Assembly (NCBI GenBank): GCA_031430435.1
Contig: JANPBM010000090.1
Coordinates: 30,524-94,523, forward strand
Length of the DNA: 64,000 bases
Origin: JANNVK01 sp031430435
GTDB taxonomy: Bacteria; Acidobacteriota; Blastocatellia; Pyrinomonadales; Pyrinomonadaceae
Direction of reading: 5' to 3'
Part shown: in pieces, positions 16,305 through 24,462 of the stretch
Numbering within the stretch: the first letter of the stretch is position 1
How the letters are laid out: every line of letters begins with the position of its first letter
The notes under the pieces: generated by a model
Told to the model about the DNA's origin: nothing
Databases searched by the model: none
Seen by the model: the letters and a program-made list of their open reading frames with translations, nothing else
Made by a program: the position numbers and the translations under genes

Positions 16305-17729
16305 TCAAGGATTCAGTAAAACATAAAGTCTGTCAGCCCAATCGGATTTATTGTTCTTGAGAATTTCATATTGCATCTCGGCTAGTTCGCGGTCGCCTGT
16401 TTTCAGATATGCGCGACCGAGATTGTAACGGATTTTATCCATATTCGGATTGAGCGAAATTGCGTTGTTAAATTCGTTGATACTTTCGCTTTCTTTGCCT
16501 AGTTCGAGCAAACATTCGCCCAAATAATTATAGGTTTTAGCTTCGGGTTTATAGGTTTTCAGTTGGTCAAACCAAACGAACGCATCATTGAAACGCTTTT
16601 GTTTGAAATAAGCCGTGCCGAGTTTTTCCATCGCTCTGGCGTGGTCGGGTTTGATGGCGACCGCCCGTTTATACGCAAGAATTTCTTCGTCGTTCCGTCC
16701 CAATTTGTTTAAACTGAGTCCGAGCGCGTATTGAGTTTCAGCGTTTGTTTCGTCGTTTTTGGCGGCTTGTTTGTATGCGTCCACGGCATCTTTGAACTGC
16801 CCTAAAGCAAAACTCGAAGCCCCGATATTGACGTATGTTTCTGCCCAAGTCGGTCGGAGTTTGGCGGCTTGACGCGATGATTTCAAAGAGTCTTGGTGTC
16901 GCGCCAGCATTCCGTAACAAAATCCGGCTTGATACCAAGATTCGGCGTAATTCGGGTCGATTTCCGTTGCTTTTTCAAAAAACGGCAACGCTTTTGTGTA
17001 ATCGTCCCGCGACAACATCCGCAAACCCTGCGAGTAAAAATTCTCTGCGGACTTACGCTTGTTTTTTTGACTTTCGGAATTCAGCGAAGAAAAACTTTGT
17101 AATTCGGTGATTTTGAGTTGCGAAATTCGCTCGCTCGGAACGGCAAAATTTAAGCTTTGCCCTTCGGCGGCTTGCAACGTTGCCACACCGATTACTTGCC
17201 CGCGCATATTTACAACGGGCGAACCGCTCGATCCGGGCGAAATCGGAGCGGTGATTTGAATAATTCGTCCGTAACCCGAAATATCACGGACAGCCGACAC
17301 AATTCCGTTGGAAACCGAGCCTTCCAAACCGTACGGATTTCCGATAACCACGATTGATTCGCCTTCCTGCGGAACGAGTTTTTCAATCGGCAAAGGAATC
17401 GCAAACGCTTGCGGAATTTCGACTTGGAGCAACGCGAGATCTCCTTCGCCGTCAACCGCCAAGACACCTTTGACCGTAAATTTCTTGCCGTCAATCAAAT
17501 GAACTTCAACGCGACTTGATTTTTCAATGACGTGGCGATTCGTAATTACGCGATCTTTTGAAATAAAAAATCCGCTTCCGCGCGATAACGTTTGGTCTTT
17601 TGCATCAAAAGTTTCGATTGCCACCGCCGAAGGTTTGATACGTTTTACGAGTTCGGGCAAAGTTTCCTGTGCGAACGCAGAAACGACGAACAGTAAAGAA
17701 ATTAAAATTGTAAAAACTCGTATTTTCAT
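16305..17729 (-). CDS. Secreted HtrA-like trypsin-fold protease with TPR domain
   Basis: A 474-residue protein with a signal peptide (1-20), a trypsin-like protease domain (about 22-210) and about six TPR units (about 225-465). The catalytic triad is visible: His66 in TNRHVI, Asp97 in GEGDLALL and Ser168 in PGSSGSPV. Unlike DegP/HtrA it has no PDZ domain; TPRs replace it, for example AETQYALGLSLNKLGRNDEE. It probably cleaves or binds envelope proteins in the periplasm, with the TPRs choosing partners. The start ATG 17729 lacks an obvious ribosome site. It is a lone gene ending at the shared terminator. Confidence 0.85.
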   Translation of the reverse strand: MKIRVFTILISLLFVVSAFAQETLPELVKRIKPSAVAIETFDAKDQTLSRGSGFFISKDRVITNRHVIEKSSRVEVHLIDGKKFTVKGVLAVDGEGDLALLQVEIPQAFAIPLPIEKLVPQEGESIVVIGNPYGLEGSVSNGIVSAVRDISGYGRIIQITAPISPGSSGSPVVNMRGQVIGVATLQAAEGQSLNFAVPSERISQLKITELQSFSSLNSESQKNKRKSAENFYSQGLRMLSRDDYTKALPFFEKATEIDPNYAESWYQAGFCYGMLARHQDSLKSSRQAAKLRPTWAETYVNIGASSFALGQFKDAVDAYKQAAKNDETNAETQYALGLSLNKLGRNDEEILAYKRAVAIKPDHARAMEKLGTAYFKQKRFNDAFVWFDQLKTYKPEAKTYNYLGECLLELGKESESINEFNNAISLNPNMDKIRYNLGRAYLKTGDRELAEMQYEILKNNKSDWADRLYVLLNP

Positions 17730-17889
17730 TATTTAACGTTGTAATTATAAGGTCTTTCCGGTTTTTGAGCAAAACAAAACGGCTTTGCATTCAAAATTCA
17801 TACCGGATAGATGAATTTTTTGAACAAAACCGTTGTAAAGTTTTTTGAACTAAAAGTTTTTAACTGGTGACACAAAAGAAAAGTGCCGA

Positions 17890-18756
17890 TTATTTTTTAG
17901 TATGCCCGTTTACAAAATCGACGACTTGATTAAAATTTGTGCCGTAAAGTTCGGCAGGAAAGCGTTGGCGAACTCGTTCGTCTGCAAAGGCAAGCCCGCC
18001 GATGATTATCGGAGTTTTGAGTTTAGCGACTTTTTGGCGAAACTCTTGGAAATCTCTCGCAGTTCGTTCAATGTCGGTCATGGTCGTGGCAGAGATGCAA
18101 ATCATATCCGGCAAATGGTGCAAAATTTCATCGCTGACTGAATAAAGCGGCGTGTTTGCTCCGAAGTTTATTACTTCCCAACCAAGGTTTTCAAACGTCA
18201 GTTTTGCCAAATAAGAAGAAAGTTCGTGGAAATCACCTTCAATTCCGCAACACATCATCAAACCTTTCCGCTCTTTTGCGACAGGTAAAACAGTGCGTAA
18301 CTTGTACATCGCGTTCATTATTGTTCGAGTCGCAAGATGTTCTTGGGCAACGGTTAATTCGCCGATGTACCACAATTCGCCGACTTGTCGCATCGCCGGA
18401 GCAACCAGATTATCAAAGATTTGAGCCGGAGAAATTCCGCCTAAATACGCGGAAATTACCAAGTTGGCGGCTTCTTCTTCGCATCCTGCCACGAGTGAAT
18501 GAAAAAGCAGGCAATCGGAATGGTTTTTATTGTCGCGGCGGCGAGTGGCGACACTTAAAACAGATTGGTCGCCGTGCGACACTTTGACACCCAAATTTTG
18601 TTCACTCTGAAATCGACAAACCTCGTCAACTCGAAATCGCCGATGTCCGCCGTTTGTGCGTTCAGACAAAATTAAGCCCGATTCTTCCCAACGTTTTACT
18701 GTTGCGTCGCTTACACGACACAATCGAGCAACCTCTTTTGTGGTTAAAGTTTTCAT
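17890..18756 (-). CDS. CarH/LitR-like MerR-family regulator with cobalamin-binding domain
   Basis: A 288-residue regulator counted from ATG 18756 (a TTG just before it is less likely). MerR-type helix-turn-helix: residues about 3-70, with TKEVARLCRVSDATVKRWEE. The C-terminal half is a methionine-synthase-like B12 module: helix bundle with LWYIGELTVAQEHLAT and a Rossmann-type domain. CarH-diagnostic residues are present: Trp129, Glu139-His140 (W-x9-EH) and the lower cobalt ligand His177 in DFHELS, where the usual Gly of DxHxxG is Ser. CarH represses in the dark with adenosylcobalamin and releases DNA in light. Three tandem 9-bp repeats lie in the divergent control region. Confidence 0.85.
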   Translation of the reverse strand: MKTLTTKEVARLCRVSDATVKRWEESGLILSERTNGGHRRFRVDEVCRFQSEQNLGVKVSHGDQSVLSVATRRRDNKNHSDCLLFHSLVAGCEEEAANLVISAYLGGISPAQIFDNLVAPAMRQVGELWYIGELTVAQEHLATRTIMNAMYKLRTVLPVAKERKGLMMCCGIEGDFHELSSYLAKLTFENLGWEVINFGANTPLYSVSDEILHHLPDMICISATTMTDIERTARDFQEFRQKVAKLKTPIIIGGLAFADERVRQRFPAELYGTNFNQVVDFVNGHTKK

Positions 18757-18810
18757 CAATTTTGCAAATATAAAAAAGACTGATAAGGTTCGTAACTAGA
18801 TCTAATCTTA

Positions 18811-18837
18811 CACAAATCGCACAAATCGCACAAGTGG
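18811..18837. promoter_or_regulatory. Three tandem 9-bp repeats, candidate operator of the CarH-like repressor
   Basis: cacaaatcg (18811-18819), cacaaatcg (18820-18828) and cacaagtgg (18829-18837) lie in direct tandem between the repressor start (18756, minus) and the rightward promoter at 18882. Position and tandem arrangement suit a multimeric MerR-type repressor; binding is inferred. Confidence 0.5.
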
Positions 18838-18881
18838 TTAAGCGCTATTTTACGAATTTCTCAAGTAAATAACATAAAGAC

Positions 18882-18910
18882 TTGACAATAAAGTTTTTGT
18901 TTTGTATTCT
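18882..18910 (+). promoter_or_regulatory. Strong sigma70-type promoter
   Basis: Perfect -35 TTGACA (18882-18887), a 17-bp spacer and -10 TATTCT (18905-18910). It reads rightward toward the membrane protein at 19128, with a predicted start near 18917. Confidence 0.75.
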
Positions 18911-18916
18911 AAAACC

Positions 18917-19127
18917 GCTCAAACCGTTCATCTGTGTTTGAGTAAAATTTTGGTTCCGATCAATTACATTGTTCGGGAAAACGGTCGGACGAGCAAGGGG
19001 AAGAGTACAAAAGCGAAAAGTAGAAAGTGAAAAGGCAAAAGTTTACCGAAACTTCGAGCGATTGTCATAACGAACAAGCAAGGGTGAAGTCGTTGTCGGG
19101 AAACCGACAGCGGCTTCTTATTTTTTT
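18917..19127 (+). ncRNA. Structured leader or small RNA upstream of the membrane protein gene
   Basis: About 210 nt lie between the promoter and ATG 19128 without a convincing ORF. ccgatc/ggtcgg and gtt/aac pairings are visible near 18956-18990. The motif (a)cgagcaaggggaag near 18992 recurs as (a)caagcaagggtgaag near 19075, each next to a predicted stem. It ends with a strong GAAA-capped terminator. It could be an attenuating leader or a free small RNA. No known RNA family was recognised. Confidence 0.4.
19086..19127 (+). terminator. 14-bp terminator hairpin with GAAA tetraloop directly before ATG
   Basis: gaagtcgttgtcgg (19086-19099), loop gaaa, ccgacagcggcttc (19104-19117; two G-T pairs), then ttattttttt running into ATG 19128. 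Because a good promoter lies upstream and no ribosome site lies between, it may gate expression of the downstream gene. Confidence 0.8.
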
Positions 19128-19565
19128 ATGAACAAACTTATTTTACTTGCAAATTTTGCTTCAACGCTTTATATGACGGGCGTTATTTGGCTGATTCAAC
19201 TCGTCCAATATCCGTTTTTCAGCAAAATCGGAGCAGGGAGTTTTGCCGAATATCACGCCGCCCACACAATTTGGATTACGCCCGTTGTTGCTCCGTGGAT
19301 GATTCTCGAACTTGTTACGTCGTTCTTTATAATCGTTTATCCGCCAACCGAAATCGACGCAAAATTGCTGTATGTCGGTTTGATTTTAACCTTGATTGTG
19401 TGGGCTTCAACTTTTTTTCTGCAAGTTCCGATGCACGAAAAACTCGGCGGCGGTTTTGATGCAAACGCTCACACATTTTTAGTTAATTCAAATTGGGTTC
19501 GGACAATCGCGTGGAGTTTGCGAAGTCTTTTGGTTGGTTGGTTTGTTTGGAAATCAATGCGTTGA
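19128..19565 (+). CDS. Four-helix membrane protein divergent from the CarH-like regulator
   Basis: A 145-residue integral membrane protein with four predicted transmembrane segments (about 4-27, 48-70, 78-100 and 126-142). It contains WLIQLVQYPFFSKIG (20-34), AEYHAAHTIWITPVVAPWMILE and LQVPMHEKL. I recall similar uncharacterised membrane proteins near photolyase or carotenoid genes in other bacteria, but this is memory, not a search. Its promoter adjoins the putative CarH operator, so light- or B12-dependent control is the natural hypothesis. The start follows a terminator U-tract with no ribosome site. Confidence 0.65.
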   Translation: MNKLILLANFASTLYMTGVIWLIQLVQYPFFSKIGAGSFAEYHAAHTIWITPVVAPWMILELVTSFFIIVYPPTEIDAKLLYVGLILTLIVWASTFFLQVPMHEKLGGGFDANAHTFLVNSNWVRTIAWSLRSLLVGWFVWKSMR

Positions 19566-19589
19566 TTAGAAAACTTATTAAAATAGCGT

Positions 19590-19595
19590 TACAAT
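19590..19595 (+). promoter_or_regulatory. Candidate -10 element for a leaderless rpiB transcript
   Basis: TACAAT lies exactly 7 nt upstream of the rpiB ATG (19603), with no Shine-Dalgarno between. A transcript from it would begin at or next to the AUG. No good -35 was found. Confidence 0.5.
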
Positions 19596-19602
19596 TTAAT
19601 CA

Positions 19603-20040
19603 ATGAAAGTAGCAATCGGAGCAGACCACGCAGGTTTTGACGAAAAAGAAAAAACTAAATTATTACTCGACGAATTAGGCATCGAATTTGAAGATTTCGG
19701 CACATATTCGCTTGATTCGGTTGATTATCCGGAATTTGCCCGAAAAGTCGGTGAAGCCGTTGCAGACGGTAAATTCGATGACGGCATATTGTTTTGCGGC
19801 TCCGGCATCGGTATTTCAATTGCGGCAAATAAAGTCCGCGGAATCCGTTGCGCATTGGTTTGGAACGAAGAAACCGCAACACTTGCCCGCCAACACAACA
19901 ACGCCAACATCATCGCCATCGGTGCCAAAACAACGCCGTCCGGCACGATTCCAAACATCATCAAAGCGTGGTTCAACGCCGAATTTGCCGGCGGACGACA
20001 CCAAACTCGAATTACTAAAATCAGCGAAATGGAGCGATAA
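19603..20040 (+). CDS. rpiB: Ribose-5-phosphate isomerase B
   Basis: A 145-residue enzyme of the RpiB/LacAB family that interconverts ribose-5-phosphate and ribulose-5-phosphate in the pentose phosphate pathway. The N-terminal IGADHAGF (residues 5-12) carries the Asp-His pair. The catalytic base is Cys65 in LFCGSGIGISIAANK. RQHNNANIIAIG (about 97-108) holds the phosphate-site histidine. Length is standard for the family. It lies 37 bp after the membrane protein gene and ends before a spacer with a small cggca/tgccg hairpin and T run near 20096-20114. Confidence 0.93.
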   Translation: MKVAIGADHAGFDEKEKTKLLLDELGIEFEDFGTYSLDSVDYPEFARKVGEAVADGKFDDGILFCGSGIGISIAANKVRGIRCALVWNEETATLARQHNNANIIAIGAKTTPSGTIPNIIKAWFNAEFAGGRHQTRITKISEMER

Positions 20041-20119
20041 AAACGCAACGAGGGGTTTTGTCAAAACATAAAGTCCCGAAAGTTTGCGAAATCAGCGGCA
20101 TTTGCCGGTTTTTTCACGG

Positions 20120-20148
20120 TTGACAAACAAAAGCATTTCCCTTATGAT
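20120..20148 (+). promoter_or_regulatory. Sigma70-type promoter of the AraC-type gene
   Basis: TTGACA (20120-20125), a 17-bp spacer and TATGAT (20143-20148), 37 bp upstream of ATG 20185, which also has an AAGGA ribosome site. Confidence 0.75.
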
Positions 20149-20184
20149 TTTTCTCAAATTGCAGTAAACATAAGGACTCCCGAA

Positions 20185-20514
20185 ATGGATAAGCGAATCT
20201 CAACCATTGTCGAAAAAGTTTCTTCAAATTTCCAAGAATGTTGGAAAATTGATGAGCTTGCCGGTATCGTGAATCTTTCAAACTCACAATTCGAGGAATT
20301 ATTTAAGCGAGAAAAACAGCTTTCGCCGATTCAATTTGTCAAACATCTGCGTTTTGAAAAGGCGAAAAGCCTGCTTGAAACAACCTTTCTCAATGTCAAA
20401 GAAATTAGTTTTGCGGTCGGGATAAATGACCAAAGCCATTTTGTCCGCGATTTCAAACTGAAATACGGATTGACTCCAACCGAATATCGCAAAAGTTTTG
20501 ACCCGAAAACCTAA
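20185..20514 (+). CDS. Stand-alone AraC-family DNA-binding protein
   Basis: A 109-residue protein that is almost entirely an AraC/XylS double helix-turn-helix domain. The first HTH has IDELAGIVNLSNSQFEELFK (about 23-42), and the second has VKEISFAVGINDQSHFVRDFK (about 72-92). The family signature ends KYGLTPTEYRKSF. No sensory domain is present, so it may act constitutively like SoxS/MarA-type regulators or be controlled at transcription. A good promoter and AAGGA ribosome site precede it. Immediately after its stop codon (TAA 20512-20514) three 20-bp direct repeats lead into a second promoter, suggesting it activates the gene at 20774. Confidence 0.85.
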   Translation: MDKRISTIVEKVSSNFQECWKIDELAGIVNLSNSQFEELFKREKQLSPIQFVKHLRFEKAKSLLETTFLNVKEISFAVGINDQSHFVRDFKLKYGLTPTEYRKSFDPKT

Positions 20515-20517
20515 ATC

Positions 20518-20577
20518 CGCCAACGAATCGGAAGAATCGCCAATAAATCGGAGTTTTCGCCAATAGAAAAGTGTTGA
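20518..20577. promoter_or_regulatory. Three 20-bp direct repeats, candidate AraC-type operator
   Basis: Units begin at 20518, 20538 and 20558. The first two share cgccaa(c/t)(g/a)aatcgg and the third keeps cgccaata. The exact 20-bp period (two helical turns) and position against the -35 TTGACT at 20574 are typical of AraC-family activator sites. Confidence 0.6.
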
Positions 20578-20603
20578 CTTGGTTTAGCGTAAGTTACTAG
20601 ACT
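20574..20603 (+). promoter_or_regulatory. Candidate promoter of the gene at 20774
   Basis: TTGACT (20574-20579), an 18-bp spacer and TAGACT (20598-20603). This gives a leader of about 160 nt before ATG 20774. The last 20-bp repeat overlaps the -35, as in class II activation. Confidence 0.5.
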
Positions 20604-20773
20604 CTTAAATAACGACAAAATAAGGCTGCTTTTAAGAATTAATTCATTCGCAGTTTATTCATATTTTTTTGTAAAAACAGTAAGTTTATTAAACCGGGCA
20701 ATTGTTGTGAAACGATGCGATGACAATTTATCCCCCTTTTACTACGCATCCTTAAATTTATAAGGAGATTATT

Positions 20774-21121
20774 ATGGCAAGCGCTGTTGGTACTTGGAAC
20801 TTAACCACAGATTGGGGCTGCGCCGGCAGCATTACCGGTTCATTCAGTCAGACTTTTAATGCAAACGGAACTTGGAGTTCGACACCTTTCGTCCATAGCG
20901 GAAGGTGGTTTCAAGGTGAAGGGTTGGTTATATGGGTTTTTAACGACACTCCGAATTTAGTCTATTCGGCAGACCTTTCGGGAAGTTGGATGTCGGGAAT
21001 CCAAGGATATACTACCGCCGGAGGAATCAAAGGATGTTTTGGCGGTCGCCGAGCCGGAGTTTCGTTGGCTGCAACTAAGGCAATGGAAAAAGGATCGCAT
21101 GATCCGACACTTGGTAAGTAA
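20774..21121 (+). CDS. Small beta-rich hypothetical protein
   Basis: A 115-residue protein without signal peptide. It begins MASAVGTWNLTTDWGCAGS and continues with alternating beta strands (GSFSQTFNANGTWSS, GRWFQGEGLVIWVF, LVYSADLSGSWMSG), like a small lipocalin-type barrel. A Gly-rich stretch GGIKGCFGGRRAG (about 82-94) precedes a Lys/Ser tail. No function is known to me. A strong TAAGGAG ribosome site precedes ATG 20774, and the leader is long. It is the probable target of the upstream AraC-type regulator. Confidence 0.65.
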   Translation: MASAVGTWNLTTDWGCAGSITGSFSQTFNANGTWSSTPFVHSGRWFQGEGLVIWVFNDTPNLVYSADLSGSWMSGIQGYTTAGGIKGCFGGRRAGVSLAATKAMEKGSHDPTLGK

Positions 21122-21141
21122 ATCTACCTTGAGTTAAAATC

Positions 21142-21185
21142 AAAAAAAAAGACTTTCGCCTGAATATCAAGCGAAAGTCTTTTTT
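21142..21185. terminator. Bidirectional intrinsic terminator
   Basis: A long stem (aaaaaagactttcgc with gcgaaagtctttttt) between convergent genes ending at 21121 (+) and 21209 (-), with A and T runs on both flanks. Confidence 0.85.
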
Positions 21186-21208
21186 GTTATTATTGCTAAA
21201 AGATAAAT

Positions 21209-21466
21209 CTAGTGAACTGTCATCGAATTATGGATTGAATCGCCGCTTGGAACAATGGTTGAGCGATACATTCCGTAATCCATTTTTTGATTTTTACCGT
21301 TAAAAGCGTAAATATCAAATCCGTAAGCATCCAAACAATCTGCCAACTCTGACGAACTGTCGAGAAAAACTGCTTCGTTGTAGCCGAAATCGGCACGAAT
21401 CGAGAGTAATCTTTCAATCACCTCAATCGGCGCGAAACAACTGATCGGGTCTTTATACGTTGCCAC
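21209..21466 (-). CDS. Small hypothetical protein
   Basis: An 85-residue protein if started at GTG 21466, which has an AGGGGG ribosome site 8-9 nt upstream. The longer frame to 21541 adds 25 residues that look non-coding. The sequence has CFAPIEVIERLLSIRADFG (about 10-28), VFLDSSSELADCLDAYGFDIYAF and MYRSTIVPSGDSIHN. It is soluble with a mixed alpha/beta pattern. I do not recognise the family. It shares the terminator at 21142-21185 with the convergent gene. Confidence 0.5.
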   Translation of the reverse strand: MATYKDPISCFAPIEVIERLLSIRADFGYNEAVFLDSSSELADCLDAYGFDIYAFNGKNQKMDYGMYRSTIVPSGDSIHNSMTVH

Positions 21467-21665
21467 CTGAAATTCCCCCTTATTCAAAAAAAACAACCAA
21501 CAGTTTGTTAGATTACGCAAAACGCAAAATGGTTGTTTCATTATTTAGACTCGTAATTTTTTTTATTTTGCCTAGAAAATACGACTGCAAAAGCAACTTC
21601 GGTTTTCTTTTTTTCGGTTCGTTGCAAAATTTTGTGTAAAATGTTCTCATAATAAAAGTAAATTT

Positions 21666-22943
21666 ATGTCAACAAACTTCAAACTTCCGTCGCTTAAAAT
21701 CGAAAAATACACACTTGAAAACGGCTTACGAGTGATATTAAATCCCGATGATTCATCACCCGTTGTTTCAATCGCGGTTTATTATGACGTTGGTTCGCGG
21801 AACGAACGCAAAGGACGCGACGGCTTCGCGCACCTTTTTGAACACATAATGTTTCAAGGTTCGGAAAATGTCGCCAAGTCCGAGCATTTTCAACTTATTT
21901 CAAAAGCCGGCGGCACAATGAACGGCACGACGGGTTCGCAACGCACTAACTATTACGATATTTTGCCTGCCGACCAACTTCCGCTGGCAATTTGGTTGGA
22001 AAGCGACCGTATGAAATCGCTCAAAATCACCCAAGAAAACCTTGAAAACCAACGCGCGGTTGTACTTGAAGAAAAACGCCAACGTTATGACAACCAACCT
22101 TACGGACAAATTTTCGACCTTTTAAGCGAAATGGTTTTTTGTAATTTCGCCAATTCACATTCGACAATCGGTTCCAATGAAGACTTAAACGCCGCCAACT
22201 TGGACGATGTTGCAGAATTTTTCAGAATTTATTACGCGCCGAATAACGCCGTGCTGTGCGTTTCGGGTTCATTCGAAATCGACGAAGCAAAACTGTTGAT
22301 TGAAAAGTATTTTGCAACGATTCCGAGTCAGCCGAAACCCGTCCAAGTTGATGTCGGCGAACCTTCGGAAGTCGCGGTAAAAAATAAAACTTGGGAAGAC
22401 AAACTTGCCCCGTTACCGGCGTTTTTAATTGGTTGGAAAGTTCCGCCGCGTCGGACTAAAGACTTTTACGCCTTATATTTAGCGGGCAAATTATTATACG
22501 ACGGCGAAAGTTCGCGGCTTTATCAAAAACTGGTCAAAGGCGAAGAATCCGTGTTGCAATTATTCGGATTTACGGACGAAAGACGCGGACCTTCGATGGC
22601 AGTTATCGGCGCGATTCCGAAACCCGAACAAGACGTGAAACATATTCGCCAAGTTATTTTCGACGAAATTAACGAACTTTCAATCACCGGCGTGAGTGCG
22701 GACGAGATGGAAAAACTTCGCAATCAACTTATCAACGATGAAATTCGTCAACGTCAATCAAGCATCAGCCGCGCCAAACAAATCGCCGAATATGCGTTGT
22801 ACGACAACGAACCCGAACTCGTCAACACTGAACTGGAAAACTATTTGCAAGTTACGGCGGAAGAGATTAAGTCTGCTGTTCACAAATACTTAAACACGGA
22901 AAACCGCTCGGAACTCGATATTATTCCGACTGCTAAAAACTAA
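21666..22943 (+). CDS. M16 family zinc metallopeptidase, catalytic subunit
   Basis: A 425-residue insulinase/processing-peptidase homologue. The inverted zinc motif HxxEH is intact: His56, Glu59, His60 in AHLFEHIMFQGS. The third ligand is probably Glu136 in AVVLEEKRQRYDNQP. No signal peptide is visible from ATG 21666, so it may be cytoplasmic or exported by an undetected signal. Bacterial M16 proteases commonly work as two-subunit pairs with an inactive partner, encoded here directly downstream. They degrade peptides or process precursor peptides; the substrate here is unknown. Confidence 0.9.
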   Translation: MSTNFKLPSLKIEKYTLENGLRVILNPDDSSPVVSIAVYYDVGSRNERKGRDGFAHLFEHIMFQGSENVAKSEHFQLISKAGGTMNGTTGSQRTNYYDILPADQLPLAIWLESDRMKSLKITQENLENQRAVVLEEKRQRYDNQPYGQIFDLLSEMVFCNFANSHSTIGSNEDLNAANLDDVAEFFRIYYAPNNAVLCVSGSFEIDEAKLLIEKYFATIPSQPKPVQVDVGEPSEVAVKNKTWEDKLAPLPAFLIGWKVPPRRTKDFYALYLAGKLLYDGESSRLYQKLVKGEESVLQLFGFTDERRGPSMAVIGAIPKPEQDVKHIRQVIFDEINELSITGVSADEMEKLRNQLINDEIRQRQSSISRAKQIAEYALYDNEPELVNTELENYLQVTAEEIKSAVHKYLNTENRSELDIIPTAKN

Positions 22944-23010
22944 AAACCGACAAAGGTAAAAGATAATCTTTTTTACTGAATACTGAATACTGACTATCGA
23001 CTACTTTTTT

Positions 23011-24381
23011 ATGAACGAAGATTTTCGCAAAAAACCACCTGCGCCACTCGCGCCAAAACCGTTTTCTATTCCGAAACCGACTGAAACCGTGCTTGCAAAC
23101 GGCTTAAAAGTTATTGTGTTTGAAGACAAAAAACTTCCGCTGGTCAGTTTTCGACTGGCGTTTAAGTTCGGCGAAATCAACGACGATCTGCGTGGTTTGA
23201 CTTCAATGACTTCGGCGATGTTAAAAGAAGGAACGACAACGCACACCAGCAAACAGCTTGCCGAAGCAATCGATAAAATAGGCGCATCACTTTATGCCGC
23301 TTCGAGTTCCGACAACACAATCGTTTCCGCATCATCTTTATCTGCATACAGTTACGATGTTTTGTCGTTTATGTCGGACATTGTTTTGCGTCCTAATTTT
23401 CCGCCGGAAGAATTAGAATTAAACAAACAAAATACGATTGAAGGTTTGAAATTCAGTCGTTCGGATGCCGCCTTTCTTGCCGGCGAACGAGTCAACAAAA
23501 TTCTTTACGGCGAACATCCGTACAGCGTTACGTCGCCCACGCCCGAAAATATCGAGGCGATTACACGCGAAAAGTTATTGGCGTTTCACGGTGCAAAATT
23601 TACGGCGAATAACGCGACACTATTTGTGGTCGGCGATGTAGAAAGCGACAAACTTTTGCCCGAAATAAATAAACTTTTCGGTGAGTGGAAACAGGGAAGT
23701 GTTGTAAATAATGAGTTTACCGTCCCGCCAACGCGAAAAATACGAACGCTTTCAGTCGTTAATCGCCCGGATTCCGCTCAATCGAATATCATTATCGGCA
23801 ACGTTGCCATCAACCGTACACACCAAGATTATTTTCCGTGTGTCGTCATGAATCAAATTTTGGGCGCAGGCGCGTCGTCGCGGTTGTTTATGAATATTCG
23901 GGAAGATAAAGGCTATACTTACGGTGCATATTCGGGGTTTGACGCACGGCGTTTGAGCGGTTCGTTTGAAGCCACCGCCGAAGTTAGAAACGAAGTTACG
24001 GGCGATTCGCTGAAAGAATTTTTCTATGAATTAAACCGAATCCGCGACGAAAAAGCGACCAACGAAGAACTTGCCGATGCCCAAAGTTATTTGACCGGCG
24101 TGTTTCCGCTTCGCGGCGAAACGCAGGAAGGTTTGACGAATCAGATTGTTTCGCAAGAACTTAACGGTTTGCCGCAAGATTATTTGCAAACGTATCGAGA
24201 TAATATCAACGCCGTAACGCTTGATGAAATCCAACGAGTTGCCCGCGAATATGTCAATGTTGACAGCATTGCGATTGTCATTGTCGGCGATGCCGAAACG
24301 ATTTTGGAGCAAGCGAAAGACTATGCGGAAAGTGTCGAAGTTTTTGACGTTGACGGAAATATTGCGGAAGTGAAAAGCTGA
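23011..24381 (+). CDS. M16 family non-catalytic partner subunit
   Basis: A 456-residue M16 homologue lacking the HxxEH motif. The equivalent region reads LRGLTSMTSAMLKEGTTTHT (about residues 66-85). The R/Y pair of partner subunits is kept in the C-terminal domain: SRLFMNIREDKGYTYGAYSG (about 290-309). It should form a closed clamshell with the catalytic subunit at 21666-22943, contributing substrate binding. The spacer between the two genes (22944-23010) contains tandem-like gaatactgaatactgac and ends in a T-run touching the ATG; no ribosome site is visible. Confidence 0.9.
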   Translation: MNEDFRKKPPAPLAPKPFSIPKPTETVLANGLKVIVFEDKKLPLVSFRLAFKFGEINDDLRGLTSMTSAMLKEGTTTHTSKQLAEAIDKIGASLYAASSSDNTIVSASSLSAYSYDVLSFMSDIVLRPNFPPEELELNKQNTIEGLKFSRSDAAFLAGERVNKILYGEHPYSVTSPTPENIEAITREKLLAFHGAKFTANNATLFVVGDVESDKLLPEINKLFGEWKQGSVVNNEFTVPPTRKIRTLSVVNRPDSAQSNIIIGNVAINRTHQDYFPCVVMNQILGAGASSRLFMNIREDKGYTYGAYSGFDARRLSGSFEATAEVRNEVTGDSLKEFFYELNRIRDEKATNEELADAQSYLTGVFPLRGETQEGLTNQIVSQELNGLPQDYLQTYRDNINAVTLDEIQRVAREYVNVDSIAIVIVGDAETILEQAKDYAESVEVFDVDGNIAEVKS

Positions 24382-24400
24382 AAACCGGTTGCGGTCGAGA

Positions 24401-24438
24401 AAAAAAGGAAAATATCCGCGAAGGTTATTTTCCTTTTT
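24401..24438. terminator. Bidirectional intrinsic terminator
   Basis: The stem aaaaggaaaata/ttattttcctttt lies between convergent genes ending at 24381 (+) and 24463 (-), with A and T runs outside. Confidence 0.7.
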
Positions 24439-24462
24439 ACTTTAAATAAAAGTTGAAATGTC

